Positions 39,615 to 53,651 of a stretch of 64,000 nt of DNA are shown one piece after another (the stretch's first letter is position 1; each line of letters opens with the position of its first letter). A program made the translations under genes and the position numbers. Under the pieces are notes generated by a model that was not told the origin of the DNA, did not search any database, and worked only from the letters and a program-made list of their open reading frames with translations. This DNA comes from Scatophagus argus (taxonomy: Eukaryota > Chordata > Actinopteri > Scatophagidae), in the NCBI RefSeq assembly GCF_020382885.2, contig NC_058508.1, forward strand, positions 7,804,055 to 7,868,054, given 5' to 3'.

Positions 39615-39863
39615 GTCCAAATTTTCAGATGTAAAGAATGTGATTCTTCTTAGTTTCTGCTTAGTATCTTAGTATATAACACTAAATTAGCTTCAGGAAA
39701 AAGTTGAATGAAAGTCAGTCAGAGATTGTTTGAACCACTCTTTTATTCAAGGACATGCACAAATACATGCACTTGAAAATTAAGTATATCAGTAGCAGAA
39801 CGTGCTGTGAAAGCAAGCTCTCCTGCAGTAAGAGTGCTCTCCAAACTCCACGAGAAAAATATA

Positions 39864-39864
<1 letters not shown>

Positions 39865-39922
<58 letters not shown>
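39865..39922 (+). repeat. TATC tetranucleotide microsatellite
   Basis: Fourteen or more perfect TATC units, then a short TC tail. Likely highly polymorphic. Confidence 0.95.
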
Positions 39923-39923
<1 letters not shown>

Positions 39924-40279
39924 CTCTCTTTCTCTCGTACAATTCAGTATTTTCCTGCTCTTCCGTTCAAACAAATTAAAGGCGAGAGTTCAAGCACAAA
40001 GGACTGCTGGAGCCTTCACCCGCAGATGCAGCAGGTGTAGGTGTGAATTAAGAGTAAATTGAGGATTTGGTAGACCCTGTGAGGCATCTGTTGTGTATAA
40101 GCTTCTCATCTAATCATGGAAAAATAGTTCTATTTCTGTTGAACATGTTTTAGAGACATAATGGGTTCAGGACCTCACACAAGTCTTAAATGGAAAGCAC
40201 ACTATAACACACATGATGCATGCAGTAGATAGAACAGAGAATATTTTGTTTTGAACAGCACTTTCATTTCCACTAAACA

Positions 40280-40530
40280 TAAGGCGACCATTGCAGGCAG
40301 CGATTGGCTTAGTTTAGCATAAATGCCAGAAACAGAGAGAAACGGATAGTCTAGCCCTGAAGGTCTGAAGGCAACTCAGTCTACTCCCCAGCACCTAAAG
40401 TTAAATAATAAATAATTACGACTTATCTCTTGTTTGTTTTATCAGTACAAAAATTGAAGAGCGAAAACAATATGAACTTTTATGGGACTATATTTAGTCC
40501 TGCAGCAGTGACTTTGCCAATTCAAATCAA
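40280..40530 (+). repeat. Interspersed fish repeat fragment
   Basis: 'GGCTTAGTTTAGCATAAATG' then CCAGAAACAGAGAGAAAC, later 'TTATCAGTACAAAAATTGAA' and CTTTTATGGGACTATATTT. From memory the order of blocks fits the same family as 16845-16960 (opposite orientation) and 33745-33840. Diverged, with approximate borders. Confidence 0.5.
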
Positions 40531-43500
40531 TTTCAAACTAACTAACTAACCAGTTGCTATACCCAAAGTCTTATATTAAATTAATAGATATGTGAGTGAT
40601 ATTTTGATATGTTTTCCATTCCTCATCTCCTCATTCTTCATGACATTTCTGCCTGAGTCACACCAAATAGATTTTATCATTAGCATTTGTTTAACAATGA
40701 AGACAACAATTCCCATGCTCCCATGCTGCCTACGTGTTTTGCTTTGTTTTAATTGAGAGACCCGTACTGGCAGAAAGTGCATGCTGTACTTTTCACATAG
40801 ACACCTTCAGTTCTCACTCTGCCTCCTCTCTCCCCAACTCTGTGTCATCCTGTATTCTCACCCTCCTGTCATCTTCTCACTCCCCCTCCTCTCCTCTCAG
40901 TGGTATTTCTATATCAGACCCCGCATCCGCCTCTGCTCATTGTCGACAACATGAGGATCTCACATTTCAAGGCTGCTGTCATGAAAAGTGTCACTTTTAA
41001 GGATATGTTGGAGAAAAAATGAAGGGAGCAAGCGTACAAGAGATTTGTGAAAGCAAATAGCTATCACTAGGGGTTTAAAAACAAATCCATTTATCTGTGC
41101 TTCCCTGCCTCAAGACAAAAGTCAAGCAACATCATTTTTTTTTGAGATTCTTTTGTGGGTCTGTGTGCTAACAGACTGTGGTGATAATTTGACCAGTCAC
41201 CAAGTGACTGATCCTACCAACAGGTACAGCACCTAACAGACACAGCCCTGAGTGGTCAACAAAAAAGCTATGTGTAATCCCTAATTAGCGTGGGTCAATC
41301 TGCTCAACCGTTCCAACAGGATAAGACATGAATGTTCACGCTATCCTCTCTTGTAGTAATGGACTTACAACTTAAGTCCTTAATCGACTCTCCTGCTCAT
41401 GCCAGACAGTCACAGTCAGCTGGCTGGTGTCACACAACTCAGATTTAATCCAAGTCAAAGTCCTGTTAACCTCGATACTATGTGGGGTGCAACCGGCCAT
41501 TACACATGTTATTGTGCCTGTGTCGTAGCCTGAAGGATAAGATGTCTTGTGCATTAAATGATATGCTGTCTGGTCTGACGTATCTGGAAACATTTTGGAT
41601 TACAAATTTCATTGCAGGTGAAGAACTGCTGACCCTGCATATTGTTAGGAATTTAGTTTGGTTGAAGCATGCTATAGAGCATTCAGCCATCAAGGCTGTG
41701 CAAGCGTCTTGCTGTTTCTATGTGATATATCAGTACATGTTGACCATATTATACAATATTCAACAGATTTAAGGGTTTATTTTTGCCACATGTCTTGCAC
41801 CATGGTGCTGTTGCTTTAAAGAAACTGTCTGTCACAGCTAGTTTCTAACTGCTTTTGGCAGGCTGTTGGCTGTTAATTTCTCTCTCGGCGCTCGCAACAT
41901 TTCTCAGAGGTGGCAAGCAGAGGAGACGTAGGAGGAGACACAAACTCAATGTGTGATTCTCACACATCAATTCAAACCCTTTCTTCTCAGTTTATTTTTT
42001 TCTGTTTTACCATCTCAAACAAAGGTATCGGGGTATATTTGCTTCTCTCACTTAAACATAATAATACAGAGAACAGTGGCAGCCTGCACGGGCACAGGAC
42101 ACTGACAGGAATAGATATACTGGCTGCAGCAGGGACTTAACCTGTGACCTTCCAGTTCCTGTAAAACCTCAGCGAGCATGAGGACGGCTGCCTTTCCCAC
42201 ATATCATGCAGAGCAAGAAGATGATATTCCCTGTTGGATTACTAATCTAATCCATAATGTTCCATCTAGGAATGGATGGATTGTAATCCCATATAATCCA
42301 TGAAATGGATGGATCAACAAGCAGAGAGTTCAACTCAAACTAAATGAACTCTCAGGCCAGCATACAGTACAAATTCATGCTAAAAGACTTAAAAAGTCCA
42401 TTAGTCTGCAGTGTATTATGTCATTGCATGTGCTGTTCTGCTTCTCTTGGACCGTTGAAGATTGTTCAAGCTACAAATAAAACAAATTTTGCTGTAAGGT
42501 GAATCTTAATCTGTACAGAGTTAAAAAGTCACTGAACCCCTGGCTGAAGGTGGTGTTTTGCCACCTTCTCTGGTTGGGTGTTGTGAGAAATGGGCTCAGA
42601 TGCGCCTGTAACCACACCTAACATAGATGTCACCAGGTCCTGCAGTCCTACATTTAACAACATGATATCAGCAGAAACTAGCAGGAAGTATTAAATTACT
42701 TTTTATAGTTATAGTTATATTTTAAGAATTCTGTCCTTATTGATTTGATGACACTCTCACTAACTCACTCTCTGGTTACTGGTGGTGACAGCAGTGTGAA
42801 ATCAATGCTGAATGACATGAGCCATCAGTGAGTTCCGGTAGGTAACTGGAATCCTGCACAGTAATGGTGGACTCCATCACTTAATGAAAGTTATATATAG
42901 GCAGGTAATTACGGAACAAAATATATTTTTAATGTCTGAAAAAATGCAAGTCATAAACATTTTTGACAGAATTGGATTTGATTTTATGAATTGCAACATT
43001 AACATTGGGGTTAGTGGCTCATATTCACACTAGACTGAAGCTTTTTGACATCATGTGGCCATCATGATAACTACGGTTTGTCAGAATCCTTAAATCTACC
43101 TACTCATCACTTTCCCTTTTGAACCAGAGTAAGTAATCCACCTACTCAGCCTCCACATGGCAGTGTACCAGAATCGTTTCTCTTCATCCACACACACACA
43201 CATGCACAGTACAAAATCCCCACAGAGGCTCCATCTGGACAGGAACTCGTTTTGCTCTTCCTCCGTCTTTGTCGCCCACTTTGCATCTCATATCCCTTCC
43301 CCCCTCCATGATCTAATGGAATTCTCTTTCAAGTACAGGTAGGTGGCCTTGTATAACTCCATGGACATGGCTGTAATACTGCGAAAGTAGGTGGAATTTG
43401 TTTCCCCTGAGGCAACTTTTATATATATATATATATATATAAATGTATACACTCATGGTGCTGTAAAACTGTACCCAAAATGGCTTATTCAGTAAAAAGA

Positions 43501-45137
43501 AATAGTTCAGCTGTCTTAACCCACTTGAGTTTTTGTTCGTCAAGTCCTCTCAGTTATTACTTTTTTAAATTTTCTTTTTTAATTTGTACTAAAAAGACCT
43601 TATGTATAGAATACCTGATGTCTGTGGGGCACATTTATGGCAACAAATGCATAATCACATTTGTATTTATTTATCATTTCTTAAGTTTCCATTACAGCTA
43701 TAACTGTACACTACTACACATATTATGTGTGGTACTACTATACATTTACTATTCTATACCTCATCTACTTCTTGTCTAGTAGAGAAGATGAGGATTTATT
43801 CATTTTATATCTTATTGATAAGAAGCTAAAACATCACATAGTGGAACCTCATTCTACATACACCAACAACACTACTCTGAGACATACAAACTCAAAGCTT
43901 GACTTGACCACTCCTGAAAACCACTCTTCACATTAGTTAGAATTTCATGAGCAGACAACACGGGTCCCCTTGATCAGTTGTTTCCACTCCAACATAATCC
44001 CTGTCTTCCAGTTGTCCATCCCTCTCTCCTTCACTTTCTATCTGTGTCTAATTATGTCTCCATAGCCACATCTTTCTCAACCTTTCCGCGCTCACTTCTT
44101 CCAATTTCACCGCGACAGGGTGAGCAGATGCATAATAATTTCTGAAGCATGTGACTCAATACAGAGAGGGAAAGTGTGTCTGTGTGTACCTGTGCAAGTG
44201 TATGCAAACGCAGCTTGCTCAGCTCTTGGTCATACCTGCAAGTGACAATCCACTTTGTGTGTGTGATTTCTTTATAAAACACATCCTGAGTGTTGCTCTC
44301 TGTGCATCGTACTTCTTAAATTGAGCACTCATGTCCTTCATGCATATATCTTTGTGACTGTGCATGTCTGTGATTTTCAACTAAAATGAGCTGACAAGCA
44401 TTTTGAAAAAGCTGTCAAGTATTTTGTTTTTACTTGGACATCTTAAATAGAAGAGTTCCTCTTGCAACTTTTAGTGCTGAAAAATTGTGGAGATCCATCA
44501 ATCTTGGCAGTTCTGTTCCTCAGGCACTCTTTTTCCATTATTAGTCATTAGGTATATTTATTCCCTGTTTCTGATACTGCATAAACAATTGGGTAATACA
44601 AGTGTGGTGTGAAGACAAAGGAGTGTCAGAAGATGAGCGAGCAGATGAGTGGAGTGTGGGAGTGGGAATGATGAAGAGTGAGAAATGCAGAGTGACAACA
44701 CGACGGTCGAAAAAGTCCAATTTCAGTAAGAATAAAAAGGATATTTAATCAAATCTATTTTTTGAGTACAACATAAAAATGAGCTTGTGTGCTTCTATCA
44801 GCCTGCTCTCTGCAGCCTGCTGACTTCATGTTTAAGTGCAGGACAGAGATCAGTCGACAAGCTAACAAGGAGTGGAGGAGTCTATTTTATAACTTCACCT
44901 AAGAAATAACTGTGTTGTGCCCTCAGTCACCCTCGAATCTTCTTGTTGCGTTTGAAAGTGTGTGTGTGTGTGTGTGTCTGAGAAGACCTGTTTAAAAATG
45001 CATTTCATTTCTGTGTTTTGTCCTCCAAATATTTTTGGAGTGATCATGCACACCCGTGTCCTCTGAAGGCTTTACGTGCCATCTGGAAATCAATTTTCCG
45101 TTAGGTAGAAAGATTTACTCAAACAGGTATGGATGCC

Positions 45138-45140
<3 letters not shown>

Positions 45141-45169
<29 letters not shown>
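45141..45169 (+). repeat. AC microsatellite
   Basis: Perfect (AC)14 run, no gene nearby. Confidence 0.9.
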
Positions 45170-45171
<2 letters not shown>

Positions 45172-48020
45172 ATTTGCAATCCTGGCTTTTTGCTGACAAC
45201 CTTATGCTGAAAAGAAAATTAAAACTGACTCTCTCTCTTCCCAAGTGTCCTCTAGGCACTCTCTTCATCAGTGTTTGAAAATTACAGTCAAGAAAAAAAA
45301 AAAACCACAACCCACATCTTCAGACTGACTTCATGAGTAATGGGTACTCCAAATCCACTACGCAATCACTGTAAATAAAACTCATCAATTAAGAATCACC
45401 AGCATGTATTTGCAGCACGACGCTGCTGCAGCTCATGAGTCATGAGTTGTGTGGACAGTTACACGTCATGCACTGCAATCTACTAATATTTCTATCTCTC
45501 TCTCTCTCTCTCTACTATACTACTATAAAGTCTTGAAGCAGATGTGCTGGATGGTGTTTAAGGTGAGGACTTCAGTACCAAGGAGACTAGGTGAGTTTTT
45601 GCAGGTTTGACAAGAAAAGAAACAATCACAAATGTGTACTGGGTGCAGTATTGTCAGTGTCACAAACCGTGTCACGCTACTCTGAGCTGCCAACATCAGA
45701 GGTCAACATATTGTTTCATCTCAGGCTCTTTTTGTAAGCTGTGATGACCTCTGACCTCTCCCATAGCTTGGTTGTAATAATGCTACCTCCTACGGGGCTG
45801 TGATGAGACATAAGGCTCCAGGTCCAGTGTGTGGTCTTGATCTGGGGCCTGGTCACCAGGTGACATTCGAGACAGATTACAATAGATTGAAACAGATGAA
45901 GCACTTGGAACAATTGTAACAGAACTAATCTGATACTGCAGGTCAAGAATCACACAGTTAACAGGCTGGCTAGCTGAGGAGCCTGACAACACAGAGAGCA
46001 CGTGCAATGATAAAACAGCACAGATCTGGAGGAAAGATTATGTGTCGTGACGGAGCTTGATTTGTATTACAGAAAAATCTTCATTTTAAATTCAGCTTTG
46101 TGTTAGGATTGTGTGTTTTGGTCTGTGTGTCTGGTTTTCCTTGGGTGTCTGTCCTATCCTCCCTCCTGTCTATCTGTCTGAGCCAATCTGGAGCAGAGTT
46201 GGGCGGGCCCTGTCAGACTTCCAATCATCTCCTCTCCTGCACACCTGTTCTGCTTCATCTGCCAATCATCTAGCTGCTGCCACTATTTAAGGACCTTTGC
46301 CAGCTTGTACTATCAAGTTTTGTGGTACTTTTAGGATTTTTGTACTTACCCGTTGGTTGACCACATCCACTCACCTGTCGTTCGGTGCCCTTGTGCTCTT
46401 TGAATCTGAATAGTGTAAATAGTTTGCTAATTGTAAGTAAAAGACTTATCTTTCATTACATATTTGGGGACACAGTCAAAATGTTTTGCGTGGGGAACTT
46501 TTTTTTTTATGTAGTGCTCAATCCAGCAGTATAATAAAGGGCTTTATGAAAACAACATAAAAAAAAAAACAGAAAGCAATTTAAAAAAAATCCACAAAAA
46601 TCCAAATCCACAAAGGATCAGTTTAAGATCACGGAGCAATGAAATTGGCAGGCAGAGAACAGCAGGAGTGAAAATGATTAAAAACACATCGTGAGACAAC
46701 AGCAGCAATACAAGAGTATGAATCAAGAATAATAAGAATTTAAATCTGAGTGCAAGAATCAATAATAAAACACAATAAACCATTTCGATAAAAATCATTT
46801 TTCAGAAGCAATTTCAGACTTCACTTTGCTGCCAGCTGGCAAGTTGGACTATACTGTGAGTTAAGTTTTATTTGGAGAGAAAGACTCAGTACAATAAATA
46901 CAGTACAATATCTTGTGTGGCCCTGGAGGAGTTCTGTCATGTCAAACATTACAGTGCTGATGATAATGTCGTGAGGGTATCAGTTTTGGCTTCAGACTAA
47001 AAATTAATGAGACAAAGTTGGTGTCACATGCTGGGGATGAAGTGTTTGAGAGATGTCAGAGATTAAAGATGCATTATGGGAAATGTTGGATCTCTGTGCA
47101 TTTTGGTGTCACACTGTAGGGCCTAATAAAAGTTAAAAGATATCTAAGCCTCTGCTGCTTTGATTCTCACCATTCTTTTTGTAGTTTCCCATAAACATGT
47201 CTTTGTGGAAGCTCTATATCACCCCATGAAGCATATAATAAACCATGCTGGTGTACAAATGACATACCAATCCTGAAAACTCTTGTACCTATGTACCTAT
47301 TTGCATGGAAACCCATGATATTTTAGCATCTGCTGTTGTTAGACTTCAAATAAGTCACAACACTAACATGTCCATAAAGAGGATTTACTGATATAAATTC
47401 GGTACATTTGTGCCTATAACGCTGAGCTGAACTAGTCACTGTTATGGCTGGCTGGCCACAGTTTACTGAGACAATAAAACAACATGTCATTTCAATACGG
47501 TGGCTGTTGCTTGCTGTATAAAATGTCTAACATCCACTTGTTCCTCTTTTTAATCAGTAGTTGAATAAGTAACAACAGTAACACGTTCCCACCAGGGACA
47601 TATGGGTATGAATATTTGTGCGAAGAGCAGACCTAACAGGCTTATCGCTAATGAACTGGTAAAGCTACACAGCCACCAACAGGATTTACAGCACTGAGGG
47701 AGAATGCACGTGAGCTAATCCTATGTTACAGTATGGCCAGTGGAATCGAAGCTGTACAAACCCTCTTACATTTACACACATTCACATCAAGTGATAAAGG
47801 TCTTTAAAGCTTAGCTGAGGGTAGCTGTTTCATCCCTCCCTCTATCCTTCCTTCCTTCCCTCCTTCCCTCTCTTCTAATTTCCCTGCACTTCCTCTCACA
47901 GTATCAAGCACATACATATACAACACAGATCCACACAATGAGCCACAGCTGATGACAGATTGTCCCATGAGGAGAGATGCAGGATTAGATTATTCCACAA
48001 TCTGTCATGTTGAAATGGAC

Positions 48021-48023
<3 letters not shown>

Positions 48024-48053
<30 letters not shown>
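48024..48053 (+). repeat. GA microsatellite
   Basis: Perfect (GA)n run of about 30 bases. Confidence 0.9.
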
Positions 48054-48054
<1 letters not shown>

Positions 48055-51000
48055 GTACAAAAGGTTATGAAAGATGGATGGAGTGAAAAAATGCATACAA
48101 TAAGAAAGATCAGAATTACTCTACTGAGAATACAAGAAGGCTGGATAGCAGGGGGTTCAGGTTTTCAGTTTGTATATGTGTTGTGTTAGTTGTGCTGGGA
48201 GTTAAATCATGTGCGAGTGTGTTCACAGAGGACTAATCATGTCTCTCCTAATAAAATATGTGCATCGAACACGGTTGGTATTCTAAGAAAGTTCTCTTGT
48301 CATTGTCCCAACCTCCTCCAACATCTATCTTACCTCTCCTCCCCTCCACCTCCCTCGCTTTTCTCATTGCCTCCTCTTCTTCATCTATATTTGTTCCTCT
48401 TTGTTACTGTTTGTACCTTGTGCTCTCACCTGTTTCTCTTTGCTTCTGCCTCTTGCCTCATTCTCTCTCCTTCATCTCTCACTTTTCTTCAACCTTCAAT
48501 TTTTCAATCCCCACCCCTTCTTTTCTCTCTCTCTTTCTCTCCCCAGATGAAATATTCATGCCCATCCATACTGCGACTGTAGCAGCAGCAGCAACAGCAG
48601 CAGCAACAGCAGCAAGAGCCACAGGAGTCAATGCTTTCAAAGACTTCAGGACTCTGAGCTTACAGAAAGAGAGCAAGAGAAGGGAAGAGGAGGAGGGGGT
48701 GGAGGGAGGAAGCAGGGGAGTAGGTGGAAAACGAGAGAAGACATGAAGAAAGAAAAGAGCGGGTGAGAGAAAGGAATACAGAGATGAGCTGTGACAGAGT
48801 GAGAAAGGAAGAGAGGGAGTAGGAAGATGAGTGAAAGACCACGGAGCTCCTTCATCACATCAAACACCAGGCAACACATGATGAAATGCTTCTTTTGCAT
48901 TTCACACACACACACACACACACACACCTACAAAAAGATACTGTAGATTAAACAAAAAAGAAGAAAAACAAAAAAGGCGAAAGTAAACCACAGAGCGATA
49001 CACTGCCTCCAGCATTTCAAACAACAGCTGACACATGATTAAACACTTCAACTCTCTTTGTATTCCAGATGTGTGCACACCTAAAAAAAAAAATCTTGTA
49101 CCCCTGGGTGCTCATAAGGGCACTTAAGCCAGGCACACACACACACACACACACACACACAGGACAGAGCACGCTCTTTCTAATCAAACAGAAACAACAC
49201 TGTTGATGCAAGTGCACACAAACGCACACATTAAATCTCCGGGGCTTTCGGCGGTGAACCCCTTGCACATGATCCGATTCTGCCTCTAATGTGCCAGATG
49301 TGATCTTGAATTCACTTTGTCTTATTACCCTGCGTTTGCACAACAGAGTCGCCGTCCGCCTGCCTGCTGGTTAAAGCACACGCTCACTCCAATTAGGTGC
49401 CAAATTCTGGGTTGTTTCCAAGCAACCTACATTAAGCTGCGACTGCTGTGATGGGAAACACAGCTTCAGTGCTTTGAAGGATGTTTTCGCTGTTTGAATG
49501 TGAGCATTTGAGTGTGTTTTATGTGTGTGTGAATGGGAGAACTGCTATAAAGATGGGAGAGAGACTATAAAGAAACTGAAAGCAGCATAAATTTAAATTG
49601 CCTTGTTTTATTTGATTTCCTAACATCCTATAATAAGTCCGGGGCACCGATAGGCCAGATTGTGGATGTAGGATTGTTCATTTGAACAAATCGCAGTCCT
49701 TCCTTTTGGTTACTGTTGTTAAGCAGCTGACCATGAAGTGACCTCAGATCTCACTCTGAAACAAAACACAAAAACACTACAGCTAATGATACTTGGACTG
49801 GATCAGTGCACCAGTGAACAGAGACGGCCTTTGGTCTCAGTCCTGGTTGATAAATCTCTAAAACATGCTTTCATACAGCATCTTTTAATGATTTATATGT
49901 TATCTATAAGTTTGTTTGTTTATTAACTTACTTACTATGTCCTATTTAAGTATGCTCAGAGACAGATTTTTTTATTGTTAGCAAATTCCATGAAAATACC
50001 AAAACTAACAATGAACTGATTAATCATGCGCTATATCGCTGTTGTCCAAGAATTGTTCAATGACAGTAAGCCACACTGACATGCTTCATTTCCATTATTA
50101 TTTATTTATTTATTTTTTTGTCAGTCTGGTTACAGTCCTGCAGCTGTAAATACCTACTTATGCATATCAGTCTTCAGCTGATAAAAGACGCCAACAAATC
50201 ACCTATTTACTCCAGACTGAAGCTGACCACCGCGATGCCCAGGCTGTTTCGTAATGCACATCTGGAAAATAGCACGGTGGTAAAATTGACTGGATGACTT
50301 TTTAATCAGTTTGTCTTAGTTGCACAGCTACACACTCTTTGCACAGACAAGGTCTCTCTTTTACAGAAGTGGCCCTGGCAGAGCTTAGTCAACAATGGCT
50401 GAGCCACTGGCTACATTAGTGGAATGGGCAGACAGAGTGAATACATGTAATATGCTATCATTTTAGAACTTATTAAAGTAATTATATCAATGGGCCCACA
50501 AACAAAGCCATGGCACTGTAACTCTTGTCACATATTACAAGCTTGTTGTGTTGCAAGGTTGTTTGGTTAGTAGTCAGTTCTGTTTGCTTTCCACACGCTG
50601 AATCACGTTGATATAGCGTTTTTATTTTTGTGACTGGGTCAAAATCTGCTGGTGCCTTCATCAACAACCTGATCGTTCGATTATTACCATTCTCTTTCCA
50701 TGGTGGACTTGGCTAACAAAATGAACAAACAAACAAAAAAGAAAAAGGTACACCAGAGAGTAGTGTTCATAGTTACATGCACTTTTCCCCAGAGCCTGCA
50801 GTCTGTCACGGCAATAAGTACCAAAAACTGGCCAAACTCCACTGGAGCACGCAGAGAGCCTCCCCCCACCTACTCTATTTAATCCAAGTCAGCACTAATG
50901 AACACCCCTAACCCATATTCCATTATTCTAATTTACAACTGCAAGAACATCATCATCACAATAGATAATTACAATAAAAAGATACTGTCATACCTTTTTC

Positions 51001-52894
51001 CCAAATCTACTTAAAAAGCAGTTTTTATCTAACAAATGATATTTTCACCCTGTCGTTGTTGCTATCTCATTTGTGACACTGAACAACTGTTTACATGTAA
51101 TGAAATACTCTCAGAAGCTGCATATAACACTGCAGCGTGTTGCCGCAGGTTTGAAAAACAGCAACCTATTCTGCTGGGACCTGCTGCGTCATATATTATA
51201 CATTCTCTCTTATAGCAAAGTTGGCTAATTAACAGAAATATATAATAAGCAGTACATGTAAGAGAATGATTTTTCAGCCCTCAGAGGAAATAAAATACTG
51301 GATGTCAGAAAGAAGGATGCAGTCACAGCAGGAAATGTAATGGATGGTTTACGATAATGGGGAGGAGGCAGAGAAGAAGAGGGGATAGGTTCAGACAAAG
51401 ACAAAAGAGAGACCGTGTTAAAGAGATGAATATTTGATTTAATCTGAGCTCCTACAGGATATGAATTGATTACTCTTATTACTCTGCGTGCACGTGTGTG
51501 TGTGTGTGCACTTCATCGCGCTGCTACTCTGTTTATAGAAGATCCATCTCACTGCTCTTGACATCTCCTGTATTTTCACTGACTGACAGAGCAAAGTATT
51601 GAGCTTGAACAAAAAAAGAAAAGCCTGCACGAATTCACAAAATGAACGCAAACCACATTGAGGGTTCTTACAAAAGTTCTGGAGACAGAAATCATTAACT
51701 TAAGAATGGGAGAAATATCCTAACGTGTCTTTAAAGATTATAAAGTTAAATATGAAATTTGTTTTTTGTTTTGTTTTAAGGGCTACTGCATTGACCTAAA
51801 ATACCTGTGTTAAGATTATTAAATTGAATTGGTGGTATTATGTCAGCTCTGTACAGGACTGCTGTGTAGCACCACTATTTACACCCACACTGTATTGATC
51901 CAGGCACATTAAAGGATCATATTGTGATTCCCCTCCCCTTAACTGTGGGTCACACAGACACAGGTCACCGCAACATGCCGGTCCTCTTGTGTCTGTTTGG
52001 ATTGCAGTGACGACAAGATAACAAACAAAACACACAAACTCAATCTTCCTGGCAAAGACCAGGGCAAAAAAAAAAAAAAAAAAACTGTAGAAATGCCACC
52101 AAACTCTGATCATCCAACTCATTAAAAGAGGAAGGGGAGCAGAACAGAGGGTGAGAAGAAAAAGGTCTTGAAGGGAAAGAGATGTAAGTAATCCCTCCAG
52201 CCTGCTGGTCCACACAGGGAATTTTGGAGCAGCAAGTTGTTCAATAATGTATTGATTTTTTTTAGTGAGCTTTTCTTTCTTTGAGGATTTGATGTAAATG
52301 ATTATCTGACAGCCTTCTGCTTAACTAGTGCAGTGTGAATGTGTGTATGTGTCTCATCCACCTGTCTGACTACGTGAAATAGTCGGTGGGGATTACATTC
52401 TTCTAAATCTTTGCTTATTAATGTGACATAAAAGAGTCTCTAGGATGCAAAAATGCACTTCACACATAAACTTCCCATAAACTCTCTGCGATGTTAATCA
52501 GAGGAGACCAAAGCAGGTGTTTAACTGCATCCTGACAATCATGAAGCTTCTGCTGAATTTCTTTTAAAGTGGGATGTAACTGTGGGAGTACGGGAGCTGC
52601 ATTAGAACCACAACATTCGCTCCAATGGGTTTTATGAATGCTGTTAGTGTGCAACCATGCAGACATTCATATGAGCTTTTTGCATGCTGACAACAGCCAA
52701 TGATAATTAGATGCACCCTTTAGCTGTCTCCAGATGGGTCAAAGATGTGTGCCGTCATTGTCATTCAGCACCATGCCCCCTGCATTAATGCATGCAGTTC
52801 ACAACCTGCAATCTTGTTAAGGCTGCGTCACAGTGTGTGAATGTGTATTCTGCGGTGCTTTCAATTTGGCTTTTGGCGATGTCAATCTGTCTGC

Positions 52895-53145
52895 CTGTTG
52901 GTCATATGCCACTTTGGAAAACTATCTAAACTATCTAAATGACTTTGGTGATCCTCGAACTTTTTTCATTTGTTGTTTTGAATTAAATAGCACAACAATT
53001 AATGAAATGGCTGCTCTGACATTTGCTACAGACGTTCACGGTGCACAGAGGATGAATCCTAATGACTTCGCTGATCAGCTGTCTTTTCATCTAGCACCAT
53101 CAGCATGTCAATATCTTAATCTGTGAAATATCTCAACTTGTACTA
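52895..53145 (+). repeat. Interspersed repeat fragment with a partial internal duplication
   Basis: 'AATCCTAATGACTTCGCTGA' at about 53056 is preceded by a related block, 'CTAAATGACTTTGGTGATCC' (about 52936-52955). It goes on to CATCTAGCACCATCAGCATG and GTGAAATATCTCAAC. It pairs with the reverse-oriented copy at 32160-32400. It ends about 500 bases before the kinase gene start. Confidence 0.6.
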
Positions 53146-53651
53146 GAGCAGCAGAACAATTAAGTTATTTATTTATTTTTATGCACACTTGTGTTCACAA
53201 ATGAGGAATCTTGTTGTCTTGACAGCTATTGAATGGTTTGCCATAAAATTTGCTACTGACATTTATAGCAGCCACATCAAACATACATCAAACATACATA
53301 CCACATATGTCACAAAGTTTCATTCCAAGCACTTACTTTGCTTCCATATGCAACAAGTTGTCAGATTTCTAGACTGTAGCCATATTAAATCTGTTTGAAT
53401 TTAATGTGACCAATACACTGATATTGTTGTTGTACCAGGGGTCTCTTAAAGGTGGTCTTTCATTGATTGGCACTTAAGTTAATAGTTTGTCCTTTTTGTG
53501 AGCAATTCAGTTACTTCAAAGTAAAAGTTCTTACTCATCTGGCATTTTTCTTATTTTTTCCACTTCTTAATGTTTATTTAGGTGGAATGCTTCACAGTCT
53601 GTATGGATTTAAAAAGACTGTCTCTTTGTTGTTGTCTCTCTTTCCTCCAGC

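Larger units (their letters stand above)
37535..39630 (+). other. nptxr: Probable 3' UTR of nptxr
   Basis: No open frame of interest follows the TGA. Mammalian NPTXR messages have long 3' UTRs, so this stretch is taken as untranslated sequence up to a candidate ATTAAA at 39609. An earlier AATAAA at 38872-38877 could end a shorter form. The extent is inferred. Confidence 0.4.
39631..53651. other. Gene desert between nptxr and the FAM20C-like gene
   Basis: About 14 kb in which no exon of any family was recognised. It contains a TATC microsatellite (39865-39922), an interspersed repeat (40280-40530), an AT run (43420-43441), GT (44959-44977), AC (45141-45169), TC (45495-45512), GA (48024-48053), and AC runs at 48904-48927 and 49133-49160. 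There is a pyrimidine-to-purine switch at about 48300-48830 and another repeat at 52895-53145. The acceptor-like TTTCCTCCAG at 53641-53650 suggests that a 5' UTR exon of the kinase gene lies somewhere in this stretch. Confidence 0.5.

Noticed and set aside
39865-39922. CRISPR-like or satellite array
   Set aside because: A simple tetranucleotide microsatellite without spacers, in a vertebrate genome.
46095-46500. Possible solo LTR or promoter-like repeat
   Set aside because: The composition recalls fish LTRs (TATTTAAGG, then a long T run), but I could not define TG..CA ends, a target duplication or a second copy in the window.
48582-48616. CAG/CAA-type repeat as a poly-glutamine coding exon
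   Set aside because: The frame entered from the acceptor-like CCCCAG at 48546 hits a TAG before the repeat, and no flanking exon was found.
48190-48746. Long overlapping plus-strand open frames (130 and 162 codons)
   Set aside because: They arise from C/T-rich and A/G-rich low-complexity DNA. There is no recognisable domain and no supporting splice context.
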